Assembly (NCBI GenBank): GCA_030601615.1
Contig: JAUVTH010000006.1
Coordinates: 1 to 21,827 of the forward strand
DNA length: 21,827 bases
Direction of reading: 5' to 3'
From: Gemmatimonadota bacterium
Lineage (GTDB): Bacteria > Gemmatimonadota > Gemmatimonadetes > Palauibacterales > Palauibacteraceae
The position numbers and the translations under genes are program-made. Positions 6,849 through 14,377 of this stretch are shown here, one piece after another; the first letter of the stretch is position 1; every line of letters begins with the position of its first letter. The notes beneath the pieces are model-generated. The model was not told the DNA's origin. It made no database searches and saw only the letters and a program-made list of their open reading frames with translations.

Positions 6849-8125
6849 AGCCAGTCTCCCGGGATCGGGATCACATCGACGATCGCGCCCGCCGGAATCT
6901 CTGAGACTCCCTCCGGCACTACGAGCAGTCCGTCGGCTGCGCTCATCGACGTCAGGATCCCCGAGCCCTGTGGGCCCGTGAGCTCCACCTCGGGCAGGTC
7001 GCCGGCGACCCGCGACAGGGTGACCCGATAGAAGTGAGTCAGGTCCGCTGACGAGGAGATCGCCTTTCTTGCCCGGGCCCTGATCCTGGGGACTTCCGGT
7101 TCCCGGTGGCCCGCCATCTTTCGGATCGCCGGGCGCAGGAACACCTCGAAGGTCACCATGGCGGACACCGGGTTTCCCGGCAGACCCCAGAAAGGTCTCC
7201 CACCCAGGAGGCCGAAGGTCAGCGGGCTGCCAGGCCGGATACGCACCCTCCAGAAGACACGTTGCATGCCCATGTCGTCCAGCGCGGCCTTGACCTGATC
7301 GTGATCTCCGACGCTTACGCCTGCTGATGAGATCACGGCGTCACAGTCCGCGGCCCGCTCCAGGCGGCGGCGTACGTCCTCGGCGTCGTCGCGAGCGATG
7401 CCCAGCATCACGGGCTCGGCGCCGGCCGTGACGAGCTGCGCAGCCAGGGCGTGACCGTTGGAGTTCATGATGCGACGTCCGGCCCTGACTTCCGCGACCT
7501 CGTCGAAGTCGGCGAGCTCGTTTCCGTTGGACATCACGCCAACTCGTGGACGTCTGCGTACGACCAGATTCCGCATCCCCTGCATGGCGAGGACGCCGAT
7601 CGCAGCGGGGGTCACAGGATCTCCGACCCGGAGCACCGTGTCACCGGCCTGGATGTCCTCTCCCCGGCGCCGGATGTTCCGTTTCGCGTCGGATTCCTGG
7701 AAGAAGGTGATTTCCCCATTCCGGCTATCATCCGTATGCTCGACGCGCACGACTCCCGTCGCACCCTCGGGCACAGGGGCTCCGGTCATGACCCTCGCCA
7801 CGGTTCCCCGGGGCAGCGGGCCTGAGGGAAAGCAGCCGGCGGGAATGTCGTCTGAGATGGGCAGCGTGATGGGGTTGTCCGCCGTGGCGCCTCGCACGTC
7901 TTCGGCATGTACCGCGAAGCCGTCCATGGCGCTGTTGTCCCACGGCGGATGAAAGACGGCCGCCTTCACGTCTTCGGCTACCGCCGCCCCCAATGCGCCG
8001 GAGGCTTCGACTCTCTCGGTCGGCAGTGCCTCACACCTGGACAGGATCTGGTCGAGAGCATCTCGCCACCCGAGCCAGTCGGCGGCCGGAAATCTCTCCC
8101 GCCCGGCGGCAGGCCCGGCGCTCAC
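6845..8125 (-). CDS. moeA: Molybdopterin molybdenumtransferase MoeA
   Basis: MoeA inserts molybdate into adenylylated molybdopterin in the cytoplasm, the last step before the cofactor is delivered or nucleotide-modified. At 426 residues it is near the usual 400-420. Diagnostic blocks are in order: DNSAMDGFA (63-71), RVMTGAPVPEGA (111-122), RRRGEDIQAGD near 152-162, SSAGVSVGDHDQVKAAL (266-282), RPGSPLTFG (298-306) and GLPGNPVSAMVTFE (314-327). The usual Lys-Pro-Gly of the fifth block is Arg-Pro-Gly here, a conservative change. The GTG start at 8125 overlaps the stop of the upstream PBP4 gene as GTGA. Its own stop overlaps the BNR gene's start the same way, so translation is coupled on both sides. 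Together with mobA and the fdhD-like gene it makes this operon a molybdoenzyme maturation unit, although no molybdoenzyme is in the window. Confidence 0.95.
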   Translation of the reverse strand: MSAGPAAGRERFPAADWLGWRDALDQILSRCEALPTERVEASGALGAAVAEDVKAAVFHPPWDNSAMDGFAVHAEDVRGATADNPITLPISDDIPAGCFPSGPLPRGTVARVMTGAPVPEGATGVVRVEHTDDSRNGEITFFQESDAKRNIRRRGEDIQAGDTVLRVGDPVTPAAIGVLAMQGMRNLVVRRRPRVGVMSNGNELADFDEVAEVRAGRRIMNSNGHALAAQLVTAGAEPVMLGIARDDAEDVRRRLERAADCDAVISSAGVSVGDHDQVKAALDDMGMQRVFWRVRIRPGSPLTFGLLGGRPFWGLPGNPVSAMVTFEVFLRPAIRKMAGHREPEVPRIRARARKAISSSADLTHFYRVTLSRVAGDLPEVELTGPQGSGILTSMSAADGLLVVPEGVSEIPAGAIVDVIPIPGDWL

Positions 8126-9681
8126 GGCTCCTCCCGATAAGCGGGCCAGCCTGGTTCCACGGGTCTTCTGTACATTGCGATCTGCTCGACGAGAAGGTCT
8201 TCCAGTGCGATGGCCACGCTACCGGGCACGTCGTAGTCGTTGACCATGAGCGAGAACACGAGAGTCTCGCCACTACCGTCCGTCAGGTATCCCGACAGGG
8301 CGCGTGCCGACGCCAGGGATCCGGTCTTGGCCCGCACGTTCTTTTCGCCCGGTGTGCCGGAGAGACGTTGTCTCAGCGTGCCGTCCACCGCGGCGATGGG
8401 CATCCCGTCGAGGAAGACTCGGTACTGAGAGTGCTGCCACATCGCGCGCAGGAGACGTGCCATCGCGTTCGGGGCGATCCGGTTGTATCGGGACAGTCCG
8501 GAGCCGTCCGACAGCGACATGGCGCCAGGCTCGATTCCCCAGCGCTGCAGCACGTCTCCGCCGATCTCGATACCCGCTTCGGCAGTGCCTTCTCCCGACA
8601 TCTCGAGCCCGACCGTGCGCAGGATGGACTCGGCCATCTGGTTGTCGCTCGGCTTCAGCATCTCGGATACGGCTGCGCCCAGGGAATTGGACACCCGCAC
8701 GTGAGACCAGGTGGGATCGTCGGGCGGTGCGGCGTCGATCGCCCGGCGGAAATCGCCCTCGACTTCGATTCCGGCCTGTGCAAGCGCTCGCTCCAGGTGC
8801 GCCAACAGGTAAAGGGTCGGGTGGTGCGTGGCCAAGTGGAGCTTGACCGTGTCGCCGGCCGGTATCCAGCCGACCATGACGACCTTACCGCCCTCGGGTG
8901 GCGGCTCGTATCTCAACCGGACGCTGGACCCCGGAGCTCCCGTTCTTACCCGGACTTCGATCGGAAGGGAGGGTCCGGGATGCTCGAGCTCGAACAGGGC
9001 CGGAAGGCCCACGCTCTCAGCCGGTACGAGCCGAGCCCGCACGGTATTGGGCCGCACCTGCAAAGCTGAAACGCCGGCAGCCCACGAGGCATAGATCTCG
9101 TGCCAGTACCACCCCTGCCCCCACTGCGGGCCCTCGAATGCCCTGTCGTCGCCGACGACGTCACCCGCGATTCGTCGAATACCCGCGCCAGCGAGCAGAT
9201 CCGGCCACGAGTGCACGTCCTCGCGCGTGAGCCACGGATCCCCGCCCCCGATGATCCACAGATCGCCCTGCAGCACGCCGTCGACCACGGGACCGTCCGC
9301 GGCCAGTGTGGTCAACCACCGATAATCCACGCCGAGCACATCCAACGCGACCGCCGCTGTGACGATCTTCGTGTTGCTGGCGGGGACGAACAGCTTCTCT
9401 CCCTGGACCTCGTACAGGACTTCCCCGGTCTCGGCGACCTGCACGACGAGACCTACGTGGGCCCGCGTCAGGGCCGGATCCGCGAGAATGCGGTCCAGGC
9501 GCGCTGCCAGCTGCGGCGGCGAATCGAGCGATGTCGCATAGACGGTCGTCGTAGATGCGGCCGGTTCCTGCCCGAAGGCCGGTCCGGATGCGAGTGAGAC
9601 GCACACCAGAGCGAACGCCCCGACGGACATCCCCAGCTTCCAGATCGCGCTCCCGCGTCGCCGCGTGCTGCCTGCGCTCAT
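8122..9681 (-). CDS. dacB: D-alanyl-D-alanine carboxypeptidase/endopeptidase, PBP4 (DacB) family
   Basis: This is a class C penicillin-binding protein of 519 residues. It has an N-terminal export signal (hydrophobic VGAFALVCVSLASGPAFG, cleavage near residue 37). All three active-site motifs are present: SNTK (Ser102, Lys105), SDN (345-347) and KTG (452-454). The long insert between the first two motifs, including WIIGGGDPWLT and GDVVGDD, is typical of the PBP4/S13 peptidase family. It would trim D-Ala or cut D-Ala-mDAP cross-links of peptidoglycan in the periplasm. The start is ATG 9681, overlapping the mobA stop as ATGA. Its stop overlaps moeA's GTG. It is odd to find a cell-wall enzyme between two molybdenum-cofactor genes; there is no obvious functional link. 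The symbol is by family and not by proven orthology. Confidence 0.93.
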   Translation of the reverse strand: MSAGSTRRRGSAIWKLGMSVGAFALVCVSLASGPAFGQEPAASTTTVYATSLDSPPQLAARLDRILADPALTRAHVGLVVQVAETGEVLYEVQGEKLFVPASNTKIVTAAVALDVLGVDYRWLTTLAADGPVVDGVLQGDLWIIGGGDPWLTREDVHSWPDLLAGAGIRRIAGDVVGDDRAFEGPQWGQGWYWHEIYASWAAGVSALQVRPNTVRARLVPAESVGLPALFELEHPGPSLPIEVRVRTGAPGSSVRLRYEPPPEGGKVVMVGWIPAGDTVKLHLATHHPTLYLLAHLERALAQAGIEVEGDFRRAIDAAPPDDPTWSHVRVSNSLGAAVSEMLKPSDNQMAESILRTVGLEMSGEGTAEAGIEIGGDVLQRWGIEPGAMSLSDGSGLSRYNRIAPNAMARLLRAMWQHSQYRVFLDGMPIAAVDGTLRQRLSGTPGEKNVRAKTGSLASARALSGYLTDGSGETLVFSLMVNDYDVPGSVAIALEDLLVEQIAMYRRPVEPGWPAYREEP

Positions 9682-10343
9682 GTTCCCTCCGGGTTCGCCG
9701 CCCCGTCCGGCTCCTCGGCCGTAGCTTCACCTGAGAGCAGCGTCTCGGCCCGGAGGTGATCCTCCGGCCGGTTCACGTTGAAGAACATCATGTCGGGATC
9801 GCCGAACCGGGACACCGTCCTCAGGTCCGCGACCGTGACGTCCACGTCCGAAAAAAACGACACGACGGCCCGGTCACCCCGCCGGATGGCGGCTTCGATC
9901 GCGGGCAGACCATCCACCCCGTAAACGGCGCACAGAGGCTCGAATCCCCGCGGACCGCTGCTGGCCGGCACAACGACGCCTCGCCGATCGAGGCAGTCGG
10001 CGAGGTGTCCGACGAGGGATGACGGCACGAACGGCATGTCACACGCCAGCACGATGGCACCGCTCAGACCCTCCTCCTGCGCCCATGCGACGGCCGTGTG
10101 TACGCCGCCCAGGGGCCCGACTCCCGGGACGAGATCGGGACGAACCGGCAAGCCGGCCGCCTCGTGCTTCTCGATCTCGTTCGCGACCAGCACGACCCGC
10201 CCCGTCGCGGGCTCGAGCGCGCGCGCTGAGCGCCGCACGAGGGAAAGTCCACCGAGCGTCGCGAACGCCTTGTCCGAGCCGTACCTGAGGCTCTGTCCGC
10301 CGGCGAGCACCACGCCGAGAACGTCAGTTCGCATGGCGCTCAC
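9678..10343 (-). CDS. mobA: Molybdenum cofactor guanylyltransferase MobA
   Basis: MobA transfers GMP from GTP to molybdenum cofactor to make the guanine dinucleotide form used by DMSO-reductase-family enzymes such as formate dehydrogenase and nitrate reductase. The nucleotidyltransferase signature LAGGQSLRYGSDKA lies at residues 13-26. It is followed by PDLVPGVGPLGGVHTA (69-84) and the metal-binding ACDMPFV (Asp102). FEPLCAVY and FNVNRPED later are also family features. I choose GTG 10343 (221 residues) because its GTGA overlaps the stop of the upstream gene, as at the other junctions of this operon. ATG 10334 is a good alternative, and a TTG at 10370 is unlikely. The FNVN-PED ending fits full length. 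A C-terminal tail of about 25 residues rich in Glu, Ala and Gly follows the conserved core. Confidence 0.93.
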   Translation of the reverse strand: MSAMRTDVLGVVLAGGQSLRYGSDKAFATLGGLSLVRRSARALEPATGRVVLVANEIEKHEAAGLPVRPDLVPGVGPLGGVHTAVAWAQEEGLSGAIVLACDMPFVPSSLVGHLADCLDRRGVVVPASSGPRGFEPLCAVYGVDGLPAIEAAIRRGDRAVVSFFSDVDVTVADLRTVSRFGDPDMMFFNVNRPEDHLRAETLLSGEATAEEPDGAANPEGT

Positions 10344-11116
10344 GCGCCGGCCGTCTCGTCGTCGGGCCAATGGTACTGCGGACTCTCACGTCTCGCTCGG
10401 CCGACCATGATAAGCCCGCACCTGCGAGCCACGGAGGCGGCCAGCTCAGACGGGATCGAGCGGGACACGAGCGCGCCCACGCCGGCGCGGCACGCCTTCG
10501 CCGCCATCGCGCCCGAGATGCGCGAGCTGACGAGCAGGATTACCTCCCCCGGAGACATGCCTGCCAGCCAGGCCGTGCCTACCAGGCGGTCCACGACGTG
10601 GTGTCGGCTGACGTCCTCGACGACCGAGTGCAGTTCTCCACCTATCGCGAGTCCGCCCGTGTGGACGCCGCCCACGGCCGTTCGCAACGACGCGCGGTCG
10701 AACATGTCCCGGAACCAAGCGGCCACGCGGTCGCGGTCGCTCAGCATGTTCCTGACTTCTGCGAAGTCGGCTGCCGGGCGGGTGGGAAAGCGGTCAAACG
10801 GAATCGAGACGGCCGCCTGTTGCACGGTGGTAGCGGCAGGGCCACCGAGCGCACTGCTCACACGGAGGAACGTCGGGTCGTCCAACCGGACCGCGACGTG
10901 GGCGGCGAAGTCCTTTGCGCCCGGGTGCACGGTCACGTCCCGAATCTGCTCCGCTGAGTGGACGAATCCTTCGGACACCAGCCAGCCCACAGCGAGCGGA
11001 TGGAGATCGTCGGGAGTGCAGCTCCACACGACGGTCACGGCGTCGTTCATGGTGCAGCGGACGAGCGCTTCCGGAGCCAGGATTCCGTTGGGTCGCTCCG
11101 CCGCCCCACCAGTCAC
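10340..11116 (-). CDS. FdhD-like protein (formate dehydrogenase accessory family) lacking the catalytic CxxC
   Basis: The 258-residue protein aligns with FdhD/NarQ. It has PLAVGWLVSEGFV (about 40-52), VGGVHTGGLAI, SVVEDVSRHHVVDRLVG (canonical EDVGRHNALDK), the block around VSSRISGAMAAKACRAGV, and IPSELAASVARRCGLIMVGRAR near the end. FdhD passes sulfur from IscS to the bis-MGD cofactor of formate dehydrogenases, using a CxxC loop. At the expected place, after FLRVSS (83-88), this protein reads ALGGPAATT, so both cysteines are absent. Only C21, C33 and two late cysteines exist and none form CxxC. The start is GTG 11116, 16 bases after the stop of the outer-membrane protein gene. The next gene, mobA, makes the cofactor form that FdhD acts on, which supports the family call. 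Sulfurtransferase activity is doubtful; a cofactor-binding chaperone role is possible. Confidence 0.85.
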   Translation of the reverse strand: MTGGAAERPNGILAPEALVRCTMNDAVTVVWSCTPDDLHPLAVGWLVSEGFVHSAEQIRDVTVHPGAKDFAAHVAVRLDDPTFLRVSSALGGPAATTVQQAAVSIPFDRFPTRPAADFAEVRNMLSDRDRVAAWFRDMFDRASLRTAVGGVHTGGLAIGGELHSVVEDVSRHHVVDRLVGTAWLAGMSPGEVILLVSSRISGAMAAKACRAGVGALVSRSIPSELAASVARRCGLIMVGRARRESPQYHWPDDETAGA

Positions 11117-11132
11117 GGGGCCTCCCGACGCT

Positions 11133-11891
11133 TCAGAAATAATAGTACAGGCTGGCGGTGAGCTCGAAATTGTGAGTCCACTTCTTATCGCTGGGAGCCG
11201 GGGATCCGGAGTCCAAGAGGTTCTCGAGCACCCTCAAGGTGAACCAGCCGTCCGGGGTCGTCAGCCGCCACAGGTTGTCGCGCGCCTCGAACGCGAGCCC
11301 CAATCGCCCCGACACGTCGAACTCGGCGCCTAGGGCGAAGTTCAGCATTGGAGACGTCCCGATATCGAACAAGAACGGCTGCTGCGGACTCTCAAGAACG
11401 TCGCTGGTCTCCGTGCTCAAACCCAGGAGCACTCCCCCTCCGATCACCACGTACGGCTGCAGCCGGTGATACGACCGTGATCCTGTCAGGGCCATCTGCA
11501 TCGACCCCTCGATGATCAGCCAGTCGGAGCTCACCGTGTCGACGACGGCGGGACCGCCTTCGAGGCGCGGGTCGATGACCCACTGGTCACTGTTTCCGTA
11601 GCCAACGCCCAGCTCCAGCGACAACGGACTGCTGAGCCGCGCCCTGAGGCGGGCGCCGATGAAGGGTGACGAACCCGGGCCGAAGGGCGGATCCCCACGA
11701 TCCGTGAAGATATACCCGCCGACCAGACCGAGGCGAAGGCCCCGTTCGATCCATTGATACGGCGTGTCGATGCTCGCTTCCTGCGCGCACGCCGTCGCGG
11801 GTTGAAGAGCCAGGCCCGCGAGCGCGAGCGGCAGGACGGCCAGAAACCGGACAAACCCACGCAGAATCGTGACTTCAAGCAGGAATTTCAT
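11133..11891 (-). CDS. Exported outer-membrane beta-barrel-like protein
   Basis: From ATG 11891 (CAGGTG a few bases upstream) the product is 252 residues. It has a signal peptide: MKFLLEVTILRGFVRF, a hydrophobic run LAVLPLALAGLAL, and cleavage near ACAQE. The frame extends upstream to 11960, but that part is not signal-like. The mature part shows repeated amphipathic strands (GLRLGLVGGYIFTDRG, ARLRARLSSPLSLELGVGYG, LQPYVVIGGGVLLGLS). It ends in ELTASLYYYF, a terminal aromatic residue of the type recognised by the BAM complex. It resembles small OmpA/OmpW-like barrels, but no specific family is evident. It is the first gene of the leftward unit. Only 16 bases separate it from the fdhD-like gene, so it may share that transcript, though its job is unlikely to involve molybdenum. 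Confidence 0.72.
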   Translation of the reverse strand: MKFLLEVTILRGFVRFLAVLPLALAGLALQPATACAQEASIDTPYQWIERGLRLGLVGGYIFTDRGDPPFGPGSSPFIGARLRARLSSPLSLELGVGYGNSDQWVIDPRLEGGPAVVDTVSSDWLIIEGSMQMALTGSRSYHRLQPYVVIGGGVLLGLSTETSDVLESPQQPFLFDIGTSPMLNFALGAEFDVSGRLGLAFEARDNLWRLTTPDGWFTLRVLENLLDSGSPAPSDKKWTHNFELTASLYYYF

Positions 11892-11920
11892 TGACACCTG
11901 TTCAGACCGTACTCTATACT
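11891..11920 (+). promoter_or_regulatory. Sigma70-type promoter for the SH3/JAMM/barrel genes
   Basis: TTGACA (11891-11896, perfect -35) and TATACT (11915-11920, five of six -10 bases) are 18 bases apart on the plus strand. Transcription would start near 11927, leaving a leader of about 110 bases before the ATG at 12037. The -35 element overlaps the start codon of the divergent outer-membrane protein gene, so the two units may interfere with each other. Confidence 0.65.
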
Positions 11921-11992
11921 CGACACCGATGAACGTGGAGCCCCGCCGACGATGCGACACCCGGGTTCGGGCCAGACATCGTGACGGGACTC

Positions 11993-12008
11993 AAGGAGGC
12001 CAATGTAG
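11993..12008 (+). promoter_or_regulatory. Strong Shine-Dalgarno followed by a start-stop codon pair (ATG TAG) in the leader
   Basis: AAGGAGG at 11993-11999 is the best ribosome-binding sequence in the area. It lies a few bases before ATG (12003-12005), which is followed at once by TAG (12006-12008). This frame differs from that of the SH3 gene starting 34 bases later at 12037. The pair could hold an initiating ribosome, or feed re-initiation at the real start, which has no good Shine-Dalgarno of its own. Confidence 0.4.
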
Positions 12009-12036
12009 AGGCCCAACCCCCCCATTTCCAGTTCGG

Positions 12037-13077
12037 ATGTCGCTGCGAAGAAAAGCCGTCTGGTCGACGCTCGTTTGTGGTCTGGTCGTCGGTGTGGTAA
12101 GCCCGGCGATCGCCCAGTCCGTGCGGGTCTCAGTTCCCGAGGAGAACTTCCGTAAGGAACCCCGGGTGACGAGCAGCAACCGGCTGGCCACGGTGTTCGA
12201 GGGCGTGGTCCTGGAGGTGGAGTCACGCCAGGGCAGGTGGGTCCGCTCCACGCTCGAGGGATGGATCTGGACACCCTCCCTCTCCGCGACCGACCGGGAT
12301 GGATTCGACCTGATCGTGTCCAACCCGGGAGGGGAGAATCTCCGCGAGGCTCCGGAAGGGGACGCCCGCCGGGTCGCCAGGCTGCTCCGGGGCATGCTGC
12401 TGGACCGGGTCGAAGGGCAGGGGAACTGGACGCGGGTGCGGCGAACCGCGTGGCTGTGGTCGAAGTCCACGGTCGAGACGGAAGGCGTTGCTCCAGTCCC
12501 TGCGGCGAGCCGGGATGATGTGACGGCGCCGGTCCAGGTCGGCACTGAGCCTCCGACGCGTCCCGCCGAGCTTCCAGGCCGGATCGTGGTGTCCGGATCC
12601 GACGTTTCGCTTCACGTCTCACCCTCGGGAGACACGCTGGCTACGCTCTGGCCGGATGCGGACCTCGAGGTCCTGGCGGGGGAGGGGAGTTGGGCCCGCG
12701 TGCAATTGGAGGGCTGGGTGTGGGTGCCGTCGACGCTTCCCGCAGATTCCGCTGCGGCGACGGCCGCGCTCACCCCGCGGGATGTTTCGGCCAATCCCGC
12801 GCAGTACCGCGGCCGCCAGGTGCGCTGGCGTCTGCAGTTCGTATCGGTCGAGACCGCCGAGCCCGCGCGCGAGGACTTTTACGAGGGGGAGCCGTTCATT
12901 CTCGCCCGCGCACAACAGGGCGAGCAGGGGTTCGTGTACGTCGCGGTGCCGCCCGAGCTCCTGGAAGAGGTTGAACGCCTGCGCCCGCTTCAGATGATTG
13001 ACGTGCTCGGCCGGGTCCGGACCGGCCGATCGGCTCTCATGGGAGTGCCGGTTCTGGACCTGATAGCGTTGTATTGA
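12037..13077 (+). CDS. Exported protein with three SH3-like repeats and a C-terminal beta domain
   Basis: The open frame reaches back to 11869, but the signal peptide begins at ATG 12037: MSLRRKAVWSTLVCGLVVGV, cleavage near AIAQ at residue 27. The 346-residue product contains three bacterial SH3-type repeats (about 29-81, 89-145 and 181-235). Each closes with the same element: EGWIWTPS, TAWLWSKS and EGWVWVPS. A Pro/Thr-rich linker separates repeats two and three. The last part (about 246-346) begins RDVSANPAQYRGRQVRW and is a beta-rich domain that may be OB-like, ending GVPVLDLIALY. Bacterial SH3 domains commonly bind peptidoglycan or peptides, so a periplasmic wall-associated role is inferred. 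Only 10 bases separate it from the JAMM-domain gene, so the two are almost certainly co-transcribed. Confidence 0.8.
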   Translation: MSLRRKAVWSTLVCGLVVGVVSPAIAQSVRVSVPEENFRKEPRVTSSNRLATVFEGVVLEVESRQGRWVRSTLEGWIWTPSLSATDRDGFDLIVSNPGGENLREAPEGDARRVARLLRGMLLDRVEGQGNWTRVRRTAWLWSKSTVETEGVAPVPAASRDDVTAPVQVGTEPPTRPAELPGRIVVSGSDVSLHVSPSGDTLATLWPDADLEVLAGEGSWARVQLEGWVWVPSTLPADSAAATAALTPRDVSANPAQYRGRQVRWRLQFVSVETAEPAREDFYEGEPFILARAQQGEQGFVYVAVPPELLEEVERLRPLQMIDVLGRVRTGRSALMGVPVLDLIALY

Positions 13078-13087
13078 GAGGGAGCGA

Positions 13088-14377
13088 ATGACTGACGGGG
13101 TGGGCACGAGCGACACGCCGCTGCGACACGCCGGGCGTGGTCCAGGTGGAGGTGACGGGACTGCCCTCCACCATCGAGCGACGCTGCCCGTGGATCGCTC
13201 CGTGCTCTGGACGCCCAGCAGGGATCCGGGGGATCCCGGAGGGCCGGCGGCCTCGGGGCCCTATGAGCTCTTCCTGGCGCGCTCCGTGGTTCGCGAAATC
13301 GACGTGCACTCGTCGACGGATGGGAGAGACTCTCACTTCGGGTTTCTTCTGGGACACCTGTATCGCTGTCCGGATACGGGAGTGCATTACGCGGTGGCCG
13401 ACCTCGCCGTTCCGAGCGCTGAGCTCGTTTCCGAGGACGCTCCGGATCCTTTCCTGCTCACGGCGTGGGCCGACTCGCAGGCCGCTTTTCGCGAGCACGG
13501 CGGTGTGCTGATCGGTTGGTATCACAGTCATTATCTTCTCGGACTCATCCTGTCAGAGGGTGACCGCGAGATGAACGAGCGCTACTTCGGTGAGCCGTGG
13601 CAATGCTGCGTGCTGACCGTCCCGGACCCGGCTCGGCCCATGGGGGCCGTCTTCCGTCCCACGACCGCGCAGGCCGGGGAGCAGGTCGAGGCGGAGGCCG
13701 AGCCCGCGCCGTTCCGCGAGCTCCTGTCGATCGAGGATATTCCGGTCTCGGGCCCGCTCGCGAGCGCGCTGAAGTGGAAGAACTACCTGCCCGATCGAGA
13801 AGTCCAGCCCGTGCCGGACGACGCGGACCTGCGGGAGGCAAAGGAGACTCCGCCGGTCATTGCCGTGCCCGCCGCCGGTGATTCGTTCGCCTCGTCCATG
13901 ACACTGGTGCTTCCTGACAACCGTACCGAGAGGCTGTATCCGAGACTTCCGGTCCGGCGCAAGACCATCATGTGGTTGCTGGCGATCGTGGCGGTGGCAA
14001 TCGGGGGCTATGTGGGTGGACTGCGGTTGTTCCGGTCCGGCGGTGATGCACCACCGGTCACGGCCGTGCCCGTGGAGCGACCTCCTCGGCGTCCACCGGA
14101 GGTGGAGCGGTTCCTCCAGGCGTCGACCGATCTGGAGCAGACCATGCTTGGCTACGAGGAGCGTCGGCAGGATTTCGATCTGGGTCGCATCGGCTGTGAG
14201 CTCCTGGCCGGCGGATACGCCACCGCGGACAACGCGTTCATTTCGATGGCCGGAGCCTATGCCGGTCTGGGCGACGCGGCGGACGAGACGCTCACGGCGG
14301 ACTACGAGCGCCTCGTGGAGGACATGAACCAGCTCAACCAGCACTTCGACGCCTCGGCGTGTCCACGTCCCGAATGA
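13088..14377 (+). CDS. Membrane-anchored JAMM/MPN-domain (Mov34-like) protein
   Basis: A strong GAGGGAG ribosome site precedes ATG 13088. The 429-residue protein has an N-terminal MPN/JAMM fold (about 58-200) with the zinc motif H-x-H-x7-S-x2-D intact: His146, His148, Ser156 and Asp159 in GWYHSHYLLGLILSEGD. JAMM enzymes are zinc isopeptidases or proteases that cut ubiquitin-like or other peptide bonds. The usual Glu three residues before the GxLxG block (GFLLG, 85-89) is Ser82, with Asp81 beside it, so catalysis is uncertain. A linker rich in Pro, Glu and Asp leads to one transmembrane helix (293-312, preceded by RRK). A C-terminal helical region (about 330-429) follows, with two cysteines, C-E-L-L and C-P. 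By the positive-inside rule the JAMM domain is cytoplasmic and the tail periplasmic. No ubiquitin-like, E1 or E2 gene is nearby. Confidence 0.85.
   Translation: MTDGVGTSDTPLRHAGRGPGGGDGTALHHRATLPVDRSVLWTPSRDPGDPGGPAASGPYELFLARSVVREIDVHSSTDGRDSHFGFLLGHLYRCPDTGVHYAVADLAVPSAELVSEDAPDPFLLTAWADSQAAFREHGGVLIGWYHSHYLLGLILSEGDREMNERYFGEPWQCCVLTVPDPARPMGAVFRPTTAQAGEQVEAEAEPAPFRELLSIEDIPVSGPLASALKWKNYLPDREVQPVPDDADLREAKETPPVIAVPAAGDSFASSMTLVLPDNRTERLYPRLPVRRKTIMWLLAIVAVAIGGYVGGLRLFRSGGDAPPVTAVPVERPPRRPPEVERFLQASTDLEQTMLGYEERRQDFDLGRIGCELLAGGYATADNAFISMAGAYAGLGDAADETLTADYERLVEDMNQLNQHFDASACPRPE

Noticed and set aside
7993..9069. 358-codon plus-strand open frame opposite the PBP4 gene
   Set aside because: The PBP4 reading has SxxK, SxN and KTG motifs and a signal peptide. 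The opposing frame shows no domain.
12223..13531. Possible CRISPR or tandem repeats in the SH3/JAMM area
   Set aside because: The repeated protein motif GWxWxPS is not matched by repeated DNA units with uniform spacing. It reflects domain repeats only.
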